From assembly GCF_024697385.1 (NCBI RefSeq), contig NZ_JAILFV010000006.1:1-51337 (forward strand): a stretch of DNA of 51,337 nt. Reading direction: 5' to 3'. The translations under genes and the position numbers were made by a program. Under the pieces are notes generated by a model. That model was not told the DNA's origin, did not search any database, and saw nothing but the letters and a program-made list of their open reading frames with translations. Shown in pieces: positions 1 to 8,873 of the stretch (within the stretch, counting starts at the first letter, position 1; each line of letters opens with the position of its first letter). This stretch comes from Anaerovibrio sp. (GTDB taxonomy: Bacteria; Bacillota; Negativicutes; Selenomonadales; Selenomonadaceae).

Positions 1-141
1 ACGCCATTGTTCAAATTTTTCTTCTTTAGAAGAAAAATCTTCCAATTAGCGTTTCAACGAGCTGGGAGATATGCTCGCCAGCTGTTGTAGTTTGTTTTCC
101 CCCACCTAAAGAGGAAGGGGGACATCTTAAAGCTCGTTATA
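1..141 (-). repeat. Intergenic structured repeat, copy A (short form, truncated by window start)
   Basis: Reverse complement reads ATAACGAGCTTTAAGATGTCCCCCTTCCTCTTTAGGTGGGGG...CAGCTGGCGAGCATATCTCCCAGCTCGTTGAAACGCTAATTGGAAGATTTTTCTTCTAAAGAAGAAAAATTTGAACAATGGCGT; near-identical to the copy at 21812-21963. Confidence 0.9.
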
Positions 142-194
142 TTATTTCAATTTATCACTTCCACTGAAAGGGTCGAATTTTATTTAGAAAGCGA

Positions 195-596
195 GTGGTT
201 TCCTTGTACACATATTTAAAGGAAATGAAGTTGGATGAAGAGCTGCTCCCCTTTGCAAGTATTTCTGATGCTGTGAGAGATAGTTATGATGTTAGATCAA
301 TAGGGAATGCAGTGCCTAAGAGTTTCTTGCGTCGATTGATTACGATTTTCGAGGATGAGGCGGGATTGGTGTATTATGCGCAGAAACCGGACAGCATATA
401 TATGATTAACAGGGTTTTTGGTTGCAGGGAAAAAGTTCTTAAGGTTTTTGAAAAGCTGGATAAGGTCCTTGAGGACAACCCGGCTGTTATTGTAACCATA
501 GAGGAAAACGAATATATTATGAGCCGAACCATGCCAAAGCGCATTTCTATACCCAGGGATCATATGAAACACCTTGATATCAGTGAACTCATATAA
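195..596 (+). CDS. hypothetical protein (133 aa)
   Basis: ORF with GTG start; no family recognised. Confidence 0.6.
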   Translation: MVSLYTYLKEMKLDEELLPFASISDAVRDSYDVRSIGNAVPKSFLRRLITIFEDEAGLVYYAQKPDSIYMINRVFGCREKVLKVFEKLDKVLEDNPAVIVTIEENEYIMSRTMPKRISIPRDHMKHLDISELI

Positions 597-649
597 ATAA
601 TCAGCATAGTGTGCTATTCTGTTAAATTAAGTTGATTATTGATACTTTT

Positions 650-718
650 TGTTCCCGGCAGAATACAATGACCCCAGTTCCGGTGGTTATTGTGTCCTGC
701 CGGGAACAGTGCTATTAT
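650..718. other. Long imperfect intergenic hairpin
   Basis: TGTTCCCGGCAG (650-661) pairs with CTGCCGGGAACA (707-718); inner arms ACAATGACC / GGTTATTGT extend the stem; no 3' T-run. Confidence 0.7.
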
Positions 719-920
719 GAGGGGATTGTGTGACAGGACCCTGAATAAGTGGTGCAGGTTGTATGGATGATGGAAGGAAAACAATGCTTTCCCTCCACGA
801 AATATCATTTTCCCGGAATGAAGTTTTTTGAATTGTACCACAATTATTCTTGACTATCTTTAAGGTTTTTAAGAAAATAGAGTAAAGTATTAGTTTTTTG
901 TAGGAGGAGGAAATATCTAT

Positions 921-3074
921 ATGAGTATTCAGGAAAATGTATCGGCTCTTGATACTTGTATAAAAGAATATTTATGGTGTCTGACTGATGGAAAATGCAA
1001 GGCAGGGGAGCACATGCAGGAGCTTGTTACGGCTCTTCGTGAGTATGTGGGCTGCAGCTTTGCTTTTTTGCTGACAAAAGATGTCTCCAGTGATGTCTAT
1101 ACCTTTTCAGCTTATAGCTCGGAGATTGAGGATATAGATTTCAGTGGTGCAGAATTCCCTATTGGGCAGCATGAGGCTGAAACACTGTCAAAGCTACTTG
1201 ACCATGCTTCCCTGGGAGTAGACAGATTATCCTTTTTGGGGGATGAATTTGCCAATCCGATACTGTATTATGGAATGGTTCAGAATGGAGAGGTATGGGC
1301 GCTGGCTGGGGTTATGGATTTTGACAATCAGCAGCACCAGTGGAAGGACAATGAAAGAAATGCTGTTGCCAGGGTAGGCCGGGCTCTGGAACTGACAATT
1401 GGGCAGGACTATCTCCTTTTGGTCAACAAAAAGCACACTCGTTGTATGGATGAGCAATTAAAAAACGAAGTTGAGCAGCGAAATTTATTGGAGGCATCAC
1501 TCCTTGAGGCTGAGAAGACCAATAAGGCCAGACAGCAGTTTTTGATAAAGATGTCCCATGATATCCGTATTCCAATGAATGCGGTCATCGGTTTTGCCGG
1601 ATTGGCCAGTTCGCATGTTCAGGAATATGATCGGGTCAGGGATTATCTGAACAAAATCACTGATTCGGGAAAGCACATGCTTCGTCTGTTCAATGAGGTA
1701 CTTGATATTACCAATATTGAGGAAGGCCGGGCCCAATTGGATGAGCTGCCTAATTCCCTTCCGGATATCATACATGAGGTGTTTAATGCAGTTAGGGGCA
1801 TAGCCAAGGCAAAGCAGATCAAACTTGTTATGGAAACTGTTGATGTGGTTCATGAACAGATTTTTTGTGATCGGTTGCGTTTCAATCAGGTTTTGCTGAA
1901 CCTGGTGTCCAATGCGGTTAAATATACTGATAATGGAGGCAGTGTTGATGTTACCATTATCGAGAAAAAATCAAATCGGGCTGAGTATGCCTACTTTGAG
2001 TTCCGGGTGAAGGATAACGGTATTGGTATGAGTCCAAGCTTTGTGGCTCATATTTTTGACCCATTTGAAAAGGATGAAAACACCATCAAGAATGTTTTGC
2101 AGGGTACCGGTCTCAGCATGGCCATTACCAAAAACATCATTGATCTGATGCAGGGTGATATTGTCATTAACAGCACTCAGGGCGTTGGGACTGAAATAAT
2201 TGTGGATGTTGGCCTTAGAATACAGCAGGGAATGCATATGAAGCACAGTGATGCTGTATTACCTGTAATCAATGGCAAAAAGGTCCTGGTGTTGGATAAT
2301 TCCCTTGCTACCTGCAACAGCCTGGTGGCAATATTGGAAAGATTCGGGTGTGTGGCAGAGTGGACATTATCCCCAAATGAAGCGGTGCATTGGGCAAAGA
2401 TGGCTGCAGACAAGGATGCGACATATGATGCTTACTTTATTGGATGGCGCATGTCTGAAGTGAATGGCGTGGAAATAGCACGGCAGCTCCGTCAGTTTGT
2501 AGCTGCCAAGGTTCCGATATTTCTTATTGTTGATGAGGATTATGCAGATATCGAAATGGATGCCCGTGAGGCAGGGGTTTCGGAGTTCATTATGAAACCG
2601 CTGTTTTCTTCCGATGTTAAGGCCATGGTATCCCGTCTGATGGAGGAAACCGCTGATTCACAGGATGGAGGTTCATCCCTGCATGATGATTTTATCGGCA
2701 GACGCATTTTGCTGGCTGAGGATAATAAGATGAATCAGGAAATTGCTGTCACCATTCTTGAGGACGCCGGATTTTTTGTGGAAGTGGCTGAAAATGGTGA
2801 AGTAGCGGTGGATAAGGTAATCAATCATTCCAGAGGACATTATGATTTGATTCTCATGGATATAAAGATGCCGGTGATGGATGGCTATGAGGCTACCAGG
2901 CGTATCCGTGCCATGTCTGAAAAGGGCAAGAAGGATGTACCGATAATTGCCATGACAGCAGATGCATTTTTTGAGGACAGGCAGTTGGCCCTGCAATGTG
3001 GTATGAACGAGCATATTGCCAAGCCGGTGGATGTTGACAGGCTGTTTGGTGTGCTCAAGTCTATTATCAGCTAG
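921..3074 (+). CDS. hybrid sensor histidine kinase with two receiver-like domains
   Basis: H-box MSHDIRIPMNAVIGF, N box LNLVSNAVKYT, G box VKDNGIGM; C-terminal REC LLAEDNKMNQ...YDLILMDIKMPVMDGYEATRRIR; preceded by AGGAGGAGG. Confidence 0.93.
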   Translation: MSIQENVSALDTCIKEYLWCLTDGKCKAGEHMQELVTALREYVGCSFAFLLTKDVSSDVYTFSAYSSEIEDIDFSGAEFPIGQHEAETLSKLLDHASLGVDRLSFLGDEFANPILYYGMVQNGEVWALAGVMDFDNQQHQWKDNERNAVARVGRALELTIGQDYLLLVNKKHTRCMDEQLKNEVEQRNLLEASLLEAEKTNKARQQFLIKMSHDIRIPMNAVIGFAGLASSHVQEYDRVRDYLNKITDSGKHMLRLFNEVLDITNIEEGRAQLDELPNSLPDIIHEVFNAVRGIAKAKQIKLVMETVDVVHEQIFCDRLRFNQVLLNLVSNAVKYTDNGGSVDVTIIEKKSNRAEYAYFEFRVKDNGIGMSPSFVAHIFDPFEKDENTIKNVLQGTGLSMAITKNIIDLMQGDIVINSTQGVGTEIIVDVGLRIQQGMHMKHSDAVLPVINGKKVLVLDNSLATCNSLVAILERFGCVAEWTLSPNEAVHWAKMAADKDATYDAYFIGWRMSEVNGVEIARQLRQFVAAKVPIFLIVDEDYADIEMDAREAGVSEFIMKPLFSSDVKAMVSRLMEETADSQDGGSSLHDDFIGRRILLAEDNKMNQEIAVTILEDAGFFVEVAENGEVAVDKVINHSRGHYDLILMDIKMPVMDGYEATRRIRAMSEKGKKDVPIIAMTADAFFEDRQLALQCGMNEHIAKPVDVDRLFGVLKSIIS

Positions 3075-3106
3075 AATTTAATTGGGTAAAAATGATTTAA
3101 TATCAA

Positions 3107-3165
3107 AAACAGGCTGTGCAAAAAGTATGGGAGTAATCCGTGAATACTTTTTACACAGCCTGTTT
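3107..3165. terminator. Hairpin terminator between convergent genes
   Basis: AAACAGGCTGTGcAAAAAGTAT ... ATACTTTTTaCACAGCCTGTTT, 22-position stem with one mismatch. Confidence 0.75.
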
Positions 3166-3166
3166 C

Positions 3167-3343
3167 TTACCTCTTTGATGACTGATAAATTTTTTTATTC
3201 ATTTCGTTATATGTATCCATTGACATGACTACAATGTTTTTGTCATTGGCACGCTGGACAAATATTACTTCCTGTTCATCCTGTGCCCTGTCAGCATATA
3301 TGGTGAATTCCTTTAAAAATTCAGATGATGAAGCTGCAATCAT
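3167..3343 (-). CDS. Phd/YefM-like antitoxin domain protein (58 aa)
   Basis: Read from minus strand: MIAASSSEFLKEFTIYADRAQDEQEVIFVQRANDKNIVVMSMDTYNEMNKKIYQSSKR*; VIFVQR..(D/N)KNIVVMSMDTYNEM resembles the Phd/YefM fold; below the ORF-track length cutoff. Confidence 0.65.
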   Translation of the reverse strand: MIAASSSEFLKEFTIYADRAQDEQEVIFVQRANDKNIVVMSMDTYNEMNKKIYQSSKR

Positions 3344-3363
3344 ATTTTTGTACCTCTCTTTCG

Positions 3364-3594
3364 TTAACAGGAGGTTTTGCCCAGCAGTGGATGTACTGTT
3401 GGCTTCAGGCTACGCAGCTGTATCATTCGGATGGCAGCTGCCATATCCAGGTCATCCCTGGTACTGTCATACTCGTATACACACATGGGTGATTCGATGC
3501 CCAGCTCGCTTGCCGGCATGTAGATATATTCTGCGGTATTATTGTCACCAAAGATTATCCCGGCCTTTAATTGTGATTCGGTCATTGTTGCCAT
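3364..3594 (-). CDS. hypothetical protein (76 aa)
   Basis: Minus-strand ORF between corA and the Phd-like gene; no family recognised. Confidence 0.5.
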   Translation of the reverse strand: MATMTESQLKAGIIFGDNNTAEYIYMPASELGIESPMCVYEYDSTRDDLDMAAAIRMIQLRSLKPTVHPLLGKTSC

Positions 3595-3609
3595 GGCATT
3601 CTCCTTATA

Positions 3610-4563
3610 TCAGAACATATCACTTTTCCAGAGCAGCAGTCCGCAAATTCCCACCAGCAGTCCGGCAATGCCAAATATATAGCTGAAGGCCCAATCATTT
3701 TCTGCCATTGGCACCGGTACATTCATTCCGAAAAAACTGGATATAACAGTCGGTATGGCCAGTAGTATGGTGATTGCTGCCAGGAATTTCATGACCTGGT
3801 TCAGGTTATTGGAAATGATGGATGAAAAGGTATCGGCAAGGCGTGCAAGAATCTTGCTGTACATTTCCACCATTTCCTTGGCCTGCTTGTTTTCTATGAT
3901 AACATCCTCCAGCAGGTCCTCGTCTTCCTCGTAATACTTCAGCATGGGACGCATGGTAGTATTTGTGCGCAGGCGCATTAGCTTGTCAAGCACGGCACCG
4001 TTGGAACGCAGGGAAGCATTGAAGAATGTCAGGGATTTTTGCAGCTCCAGCAGCTTCAGGATTTCCTTGTTCTTCATCGAGTGACGGAGCTTTCGTTCTA
4101 TTTCATCTGATTGCTTGCTGATCTGTCTCAGGTAACTGAGGTAAAAGGTAGCAGAGCGGTACAGTATCTGGAACAAAAAGCGTGTCTTCTTGAAGGTCCG
4201 AAAGAACCGTGCATGCTTTTCATTGAAATAGGACAGGACCGGTGTGTCCTCCAAACATACTGTGATAATATAATCCTCGGTCATAATGATCGCCAGTGGC
4301 AGTGTATCATAACCGCCTTCTTCCCTGATGATTGGGACATTGGTCAGGATCATGACACTGTTGTCTTCGATATCAATATGGGAGCGCTCCTCATCATCAA
4401 GTGCAGAACGGAGAAAATCAGGTTCAACCTCGGTAAGGTTGCTCACAACCTTCAGCTCATATGGTGTAGGATCGACGATGTTTATCCAGGCACCATTTTC
4501 CAGGGCCTTCAGACTCAATTCTGCCAGCGGTCCATTCTCATGGGATTTTAAAATTTTGAGCAT
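3610..4563 (-). CDS. corA: CorA family magnesium/divalent cation transporter
   Basis: C-terminal two-TM region with GMN motif (SSFFGMNVPVPM) and WAFSYIFGIAGLLVGICGLLLWK. Confidence 0.92.
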   Translation of the reverse strand: MLKILKSHENGPLAELSLKALENGAWINIVDPTPYELKVVSNLTEVEPDFLRSALDDEERSHIDIEDNSVMILTNVPIIREEGGYDTLPLAIIMTEDYIITVCLEDTPVLSYFNEKHARFFRTFKKTRFLFQILYRSATFYLSYLRQISKQSDEIERKLRHSMKNKEILKLLELQKSLTFFNASLRSNGAVLDKLMRLRTNTTMRPMLKYYEEDEDLLEDVIIENKQAKEMVEMYSKILARLADTFSSIISNNLNQVMKFLAAITILLAIPTVISSFFGMNVPVPMAENDWAFSYIFGIAGLLVGICGLLLWKSDMF

Positions 4564-4978
4564 AATGGTACTCCTTTCGCTAAAAGGAGACCATAATACT
4601 TTATCTTGTCATGTAAAGGCAGGAAAAAAGCGGTACGGTCTCCATATTCTTTTTGGGGTTATCCGGGGTTTCCGGGCTAGGATAGTCCGTATCCATTTTT
4701 CCTCACCAGCTTTTCATAAAAAATTTAGACTTGTGGTGTATATTTTTACTACAAGACCATTAAAATATTACTACCAGGTGCGCCTTTCGTCAATGCTTTT
4801 ATCCTATGTTCAGCGGCTAATTCAATTAAATTTTCAGTGGCAGTAAAAACTCCCACTGAAAAGGGCCGTCATCATTTTTTGGGGAGCCTGGGCCGGGGCG
4901 GTGGAGTTTTTCCTTTGGGGTGACTATTTTTTGTTGTAGTGATATAATCTCTTGTATTAGTGGTTTAGGGGGCATGAC

Positions 4979-5689
4979 ATGCAAAAAAAGAAATCTGCAG
5001 CTATGATTAAAATTGGGGCAGTGGCGGTAATGATGCTGCTGTTTTTGATTATATACATGATGAATCCTGCATTCTTCAATGAACTGTGGGAGGTCTGTCT
5101 TAGCGGGGATATGGAATTGGTGGCAGCCTACATTAATTCTTTTGGGCCCTGGGCCATGCTGTTCAGTTTCCTGCTGGTGCTGTGTGTAAATGCCATTGGA
5201 TTTCCGCCGGCCATTATTTTTTCGTCGGCAAACGCCCTGATTTTCGGTATCGTGCCGGGAATAATCCTTTCCTGGATTGCTGAAACGGTTGGGGTGACCA
5301 TCAGCTTTCTGCTGTTGCGGTTTCTGTTTCGTGAGGCAGCAGAGGAAGCAATTGCCAAAAATTCATATCTGAAGCAGATTGATGATGTCAGTGGACGGGA
5401 CGGTTTCAAGGTAATGCTTATAGCCCGTCTGGTGCCTTATCTGCCTTCCGGAGTGCTCAATGCCGTAGGTGCCCTGAGTAAAATGAGCCTCAAGGCTTAT
5501 GTCCTGGCAGCTCTTATTGGTAAGCTGCCTTCCACGGCTATTGAGGCCATGATTGGACATGACGCTGTCACGGCCAGTGAAAACCCGTATAGGCTTGTGT
5601 TCAATATTTTATTGGCAGTGGCAGTAGTGGGAGCATTTTTCATCTATGAAAAGCATAACAAGAAAAACAAAAAACAGGAAGATGTATAA
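4979..5689 (+). CDS. TVP38/TMEM64 family (VTT/DedA-like) membrane protein
   Basis: GFPPAIIFSSANALIFG...LIARLVPYLPSGVLNAVGALSKMSLKAYVLAALIGKLPSTAIEAMIGHD. Confidence 0.85.
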   Translation: MQKKKSAAMIKIGAVAVMMLLFLIIYMMNPAFFNELWEVCLSGDMELVAAYINSFGPWAMLFSFLLVLCVNAIGFPPAIIFSSANALIFGIVPGIILSWIAETVGVTISFLLLRFLFREAAEEAIAKNSYLKQIDDVSGRDGFKVMLIARLVPYLPSGVLNAVGALSKMSLKAYVLAALIGKLPSTAIEAMIGHDAVTASENPYRLVFNILLAVAVVGAFFIYEKHNKKNKKQEDV

Positions 5690-5709
5690 ATGTGGAGGAG
5701 TATTAAGCT

Positions 5710-6846
5710 ATGTCGTTTTCAGCAGCCGCTAAAAGATTGTTCTTTTTGGATAATTTGAAGGCCTTTATTGTTTGTTTGATGATAATATTTCATGGTGCCA
5801 TGGCCTATATGGCTTATGGGCCTGCAGGCTGGTATGTGTCAGATCCTGCTGAGCCCCAGATGTCCTTGACGATTTTTATCATATGGGCTGATGCCTTTAT
5901 CGTACCCATAATGTTTTTTGTGGCCGGATATTTCGCCATCAATTCCCTGTCTGTACACAGCAGTGGGGAATTTTGGAAATCAAAGCTGGTGCGTATATTT
6001 ATTCCCTGGGTTTTGGGGGTACTGCTGCTGGCGCCATTGATTACCTATAGTACATTCGTTTCCAGGGATATAGCTATTCCTTACATGGAATTTTGGGGCA
6101 GGATGTTTTTCTTCGGGCCGATATTTTCACATGTGCACTATTGGTTTTTGGGAACATTGTTTTATCTTTATGTAATTCTGTTTGTTGCCGTAAAATTCAA
6201 ATCATCCTTAAAGGAGAGGTTGACTCCTGTGGTGCCTGGCCGCTTGCAGTTTGGCATTACAGCGGTGCTGTCCTATTGCCTTACGGCCGGGGTCTGCCTG
6301 CTTACCGGTGGATATGTTGATTCGTGGTATACGGTATGGCCTGTGTTTGTTTTCCAGCCTACCAGATTGACATTTTATATAATATATTTCTTTCTGGGTG
6401 TGTATGCCTGGAAACGCCAGTGGTTTTCCGCGAAAAATCAGGGGCTGGATTCCACGATATGGCTCCCGGCATTCGTGGTGTTCTCTGTTGTTTATGTGGC
6501 CTATTCACTTTTTGGGGCGACCATTGTCAGGTCCCAGACCAGTTTTTTGCTGGTAAAAATGGCCCTGCAGAGCCTTTATACCATGACAGCCGTATTTGGT
6601 CTTTTGGCAATATTCCGCTCCAGGATGAATTATACCAATGCTTTCCTCACCGCCTTAAGTTCCGGCTCCTATGCCATGTATTATGTTCATCTGGGGATTG
6701 TCATACTGCTTAATATGTGGTTGCTGCAGATGGCCTGGCCGACTTACCTTAAGTTTGCCATTGTCGGTGGAGGGGGCCTGATTATATCCTATATAGTGGG
6801 CAGAATTTTTATGTTATTGCCATTTTTCTCTCCGGGGAAAAGGTAA
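5710..6846 (+). CDS. acyltransferase family (acyltransferase 3 / OpgC-like) membrane protein
   Basis: FFLDNLKAFIVCLMIIFHGAMAYM N-terminus and multiple TM segments. Confidence 0.8.
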   Translation: MSFSAAAKRLFFLDNLKAFIVCLMIIFHGAMAYMAYGPAGWYVSDPAEPQMSLTIFIIWADAFIVPIMFFVAGYFAINSLSVHSSGEFWKSKLVRIFIPWVLGVLLLAPLITYSTFVSRDIAIPYMEFWGRMFFFGPIFSHVHYWFLGTLFYLYVILFVAVKFKSSLKERLTPVVPGRLQFGITAVLSYCLTAGVCLLTGGYVDSWYTVWPVFVFQPTRLTFYIIYFFLGVYAWKRQWFSAKNQGLDSTIWLPAFVVFSVVYVAYSLFGATIVRSQTSFLLVKMALQSLYTMTAVFGLLAIFRSRMNYTNAFLTALSSGSYAMYYVHLGIVILLNMWLLQMAWPTYLKFAIVGGGGLIISYIVGRIFMLLPFFSPGKR

Positions 6847-6966
6847 AAAGGGTGATTGGCGCCGCTATCGTCCTTTATGTCCGCTATTTCCATGAATTGA
6901 TATTATGGAAGCAAAAAGTTTAGCCATGTTATTCTGCATGGTAATTAAACCGTGATACCGAGGTGA

Positions 6967-6993
6967 GCCTGACCGGAAAGGTCAGGCCCTTTT
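6967..6993 (+). terminator. Rho-independent terminator
   Basis: GCCTGACC GGAAA GGTCAGGC followed by CCTTTT. Confidence 0.75.
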
Positions 6994-7049
6994 AGCGTAA
7001 GAAAACAGGGTTTTTCAACTGCTTTGGGCTGCTTCCAGGGAAGAAATAA

Positions 7050-7182
7050 CGGGGTGCTGATTTTAACAGGCGGTGAGCATATCTCTAGTCTCGTGCGACG
7101 CAAGGCCAGTGGTCTTGGGGAAAATACTAATTTGGAAGATTTTTCTTCTGGGGGAAGAAAAATTTGAACAATTGCGTTATAA
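7050..7182 (+). repeat. Intergenic structured repeat, copy B (long form, 5' part diverged)
   Basis: TTTTAACAGGCGGTGAGCATATCTCTAGTCTCGTGCGACGCAAGGC...CTAATTTGGAAGATTTTTCTTCTGGGGGAAGAAAAATTTGAACAATTGCGTTATAA. Confidence 0.85.
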
Positions 7183-7218
7183 TATTGTAGTGTAGATTTT
7201 TAAGATGGAGGTTTTTTT

Positions 7219-7488
7219 GTGAGTGTAATGAGCAGAAGTTATGGCACATTGATTGTGTTTGTGATAATTGGTGCAGTTCTGGGAGGTATATTGGGAGACC
7301 TGCTCAGTGGGTTTGATGCCTTTTCGGGTGTGATGCCGTACCTGGTTCATACCTATCCGGTTCTTGACATTGCACCGGCTGTATTGAATCTTTATGTTAT
7401 CAAGCTGACAGTTGGCTTTTCCTTTACGCCCAATCTCATGAGTATTTTGGGCATGGTCATAGCCATCATACTGTTCCGCCGATATTAA
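7219..7488 (+). CDS. DUF4321-like small membrane protein
   Basis: 89 aa, two hydrophobic segments, GTG start after TGGAGG, immediately upstream of maf. Confidence 0.6.
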   Translation: MSVMSRSYGTLIVFVIIGAVLGGILGDLLSGFDAFSGVMPYLVHTYPVLDIAPAVLNLYVIKLTVGFSFTPNLMSILGMVIAIILFRRY

Positions 7489-7498
7489 GGGGGGGCAA

Positions 7499-8086
7499 AT
7501 GATAATTTTGGCCTCGGCTTCTCCCCGTAGGAGGGAGCTGCTTACACAGATAGGGTGTAAATTCAAGGTTATTACAAGTCACGCCGATGAATTGTCTGCT
7601 GAGGGACTTTCCCCCGGCGAATTGGTAGTAAAAAATGCGCATTTAAAGGCTGCGGCTGTGGCTGCTGAGCATGGGGAATACCCTGTGCTGGGTGCGGACA
7701 CAGTTGTAAGTCTTGATGGACATATATATGGTAAGCCTCAGGATGAGGAGCATGCCAGGGATATGCTTACAAGGTTTTCCGGCAGGACACATCAGGTTAC
7801 AACCGGTGTGGTGTTTGCCTGGAAAAATAATTTCTGGCAGGCATGGGAGACGACAGAGGTTGTTTTTTCTCCTTTATCCGCAGATCAGATTGATGAGTAT
7901 ATAGCCACCGGTGAACCGGTCGACAAAGCCGGTGCCTACGCCATACAAGGCAGGGCGGCTGTATTTATTGACGGAATCAGAGGTTCTTACTCCAATGTCG
8001 TAGGCTTGCCGCTCCATTGTCTTGATGGTCTTGCCCGGAAAGCGGGGATTGATTTGTATGACAATGGTGAAGGATCTTCCAGTTGA
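7499..8086 (+). CDS. maf: Maf family nucleotide pyrophosphatase
   Basis: ILASASPRRRELL, VLGADTVV, GKPQDEEHARDML, AGAYAIQGRAAVFI. Confidence 0.96.
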   Translation: MIILASASPRRRELLTQIGCKFKVITSHADELSAEGLSPGELVVKNAHLKAAAVAAEHGEYPVLGADTVVSLDGHIYGKPQDEEHARDMLTRFSGRTHQVTTGVVFAWKNNFWQAWETTEVVFSPLSADQIDEYIATGEPVDKAGAYAIQGRAAVFIDGIRGSYSNVVGLPLHCLDGLARKAGIDLYDNGEGSSS

Positions 8087-8744
8087 TGACCGTCCCCGGG
8101 AAAGGCTGATTGCCCATGGCCCGGGAATACTCAGCAACGCTGAGCTTCTGGCAATTTTGCTGGGAAGTGGATCCAAGGAAAAGTCGGCAATGCAGCTGGC
8201 TCAGGAATTATTGAGTCAGCACCGTGAAAGCGGGGTTTCGGCCCTGGCCTCAATGAGTGCCGAGGAGCTGACAGCCCATAGGGGAATAGGTAATGCAAAA
8301 GCTGCATTACTTCTGGCTGCAGTCGAGTTGGGAAAAAGACTCGAACAACATACTGCAGTACAGAGACCTGTTGTGCGCTGTCCCGCAGATGCAGCGGATT
8401 ATGCTATGCCACGGCTGCGTTACCAGCAGCGTGAGCATTTTGCAGTCATACTGTTGAATATCAAGCATCATATTTTGTCCATGCCTATTATATCCATTGG
8501 AAGCCTGACGGCATCTGTGGCACATCCGCGTGAGGTGTTCAAGGCCGCCGTGCAGAATTCAGCCGCAGCTGTTATACTGGTGCACAATCACCCCAGTGGT
8601 GATCCATCCCCCAGCAAGGAGGATATCAGTGTGACACAGCAGATGGTAAGGGCTGGAAAGCTGATGGATATACCTGTTTTGGATCATATTGTACTTGGGG
8701 ATAATAAATATATTTCCCTTAAAGAGGAAGGTATGATACAATGA
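8058..8744 (+). CDS. radC: RadC family JAB-domain protein
   Basis: MVKDLPVDDRPRERLIAHGPGILSNAELLAILLGSG, VHNHPSGDPSPSKEDI; likely start 8058, overlapping maf, rather than 8022. Confidence 0.94.
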   Translation: MTMVKDLPVDDRPRERLIAHGPGILSNAELLAILLGSGSKEKSAMQLAQELLSQHRESGVSALASMSAEELTAHRGIGNAKAALLLAAVELGKRLEQHTAVQRPVVRCPADAADYAMPRLRYQQREHFAVILLNIKHHILSMPIISIGSLTASVAHPREVFKAAVQNSAAAVILVHNHPSGDPSPSKEDISVTQQMVRAGKLMDIPVLDHIVLGDNKYISLKEEGMIQ

Positions 8745-8749
8745 CATGT

Positions 8750-8817
8750 GGTCTAAATAATTTTAGACCTACTTTTGGTTTTGTTTTATGGCACTGTACC
8801 CTGCAAGGAGCAGTGCC
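8750..8817 (+). terminator. Two tandem hairpins downstream of radC
   Basis: GGTCTAAA(8750-8757)/TTTAGACC(8762-8769) and GGCACTG(8790-8796)/CAGTGCC(8811-8817). Confidence 0.5.
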
Positions 8818-8873
8818 CCAAAAGGCAAAAATAATGTTTAAGCATTTTGCAATATTGAAGGGAGTATTAGTTT

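Noticed and set aside
3225-3686. 153-aa plus-strand ORF
   Set aside because: Overlaps three minus-strand genes (Phd-like, 76-aa, corA 3' end); no RBS or family support.
6930-6993. ACCGTGATACCGAGGTGAGCCTGACC region as a riboswitch
   Set aside because: Only a simple terminator hairpin and a small GCCATG/CATGGT stem could be supported; no known aptamer core recognised.
7110-7125. CGTGCGACGCAAGGC considered as a c-di-GMP (GEMM) riboswitch fragment (GGACGCAAAGCC)
   Set aside because: Only a short similarity; flanking GEMM core and tetraloop receptor elements are absent.
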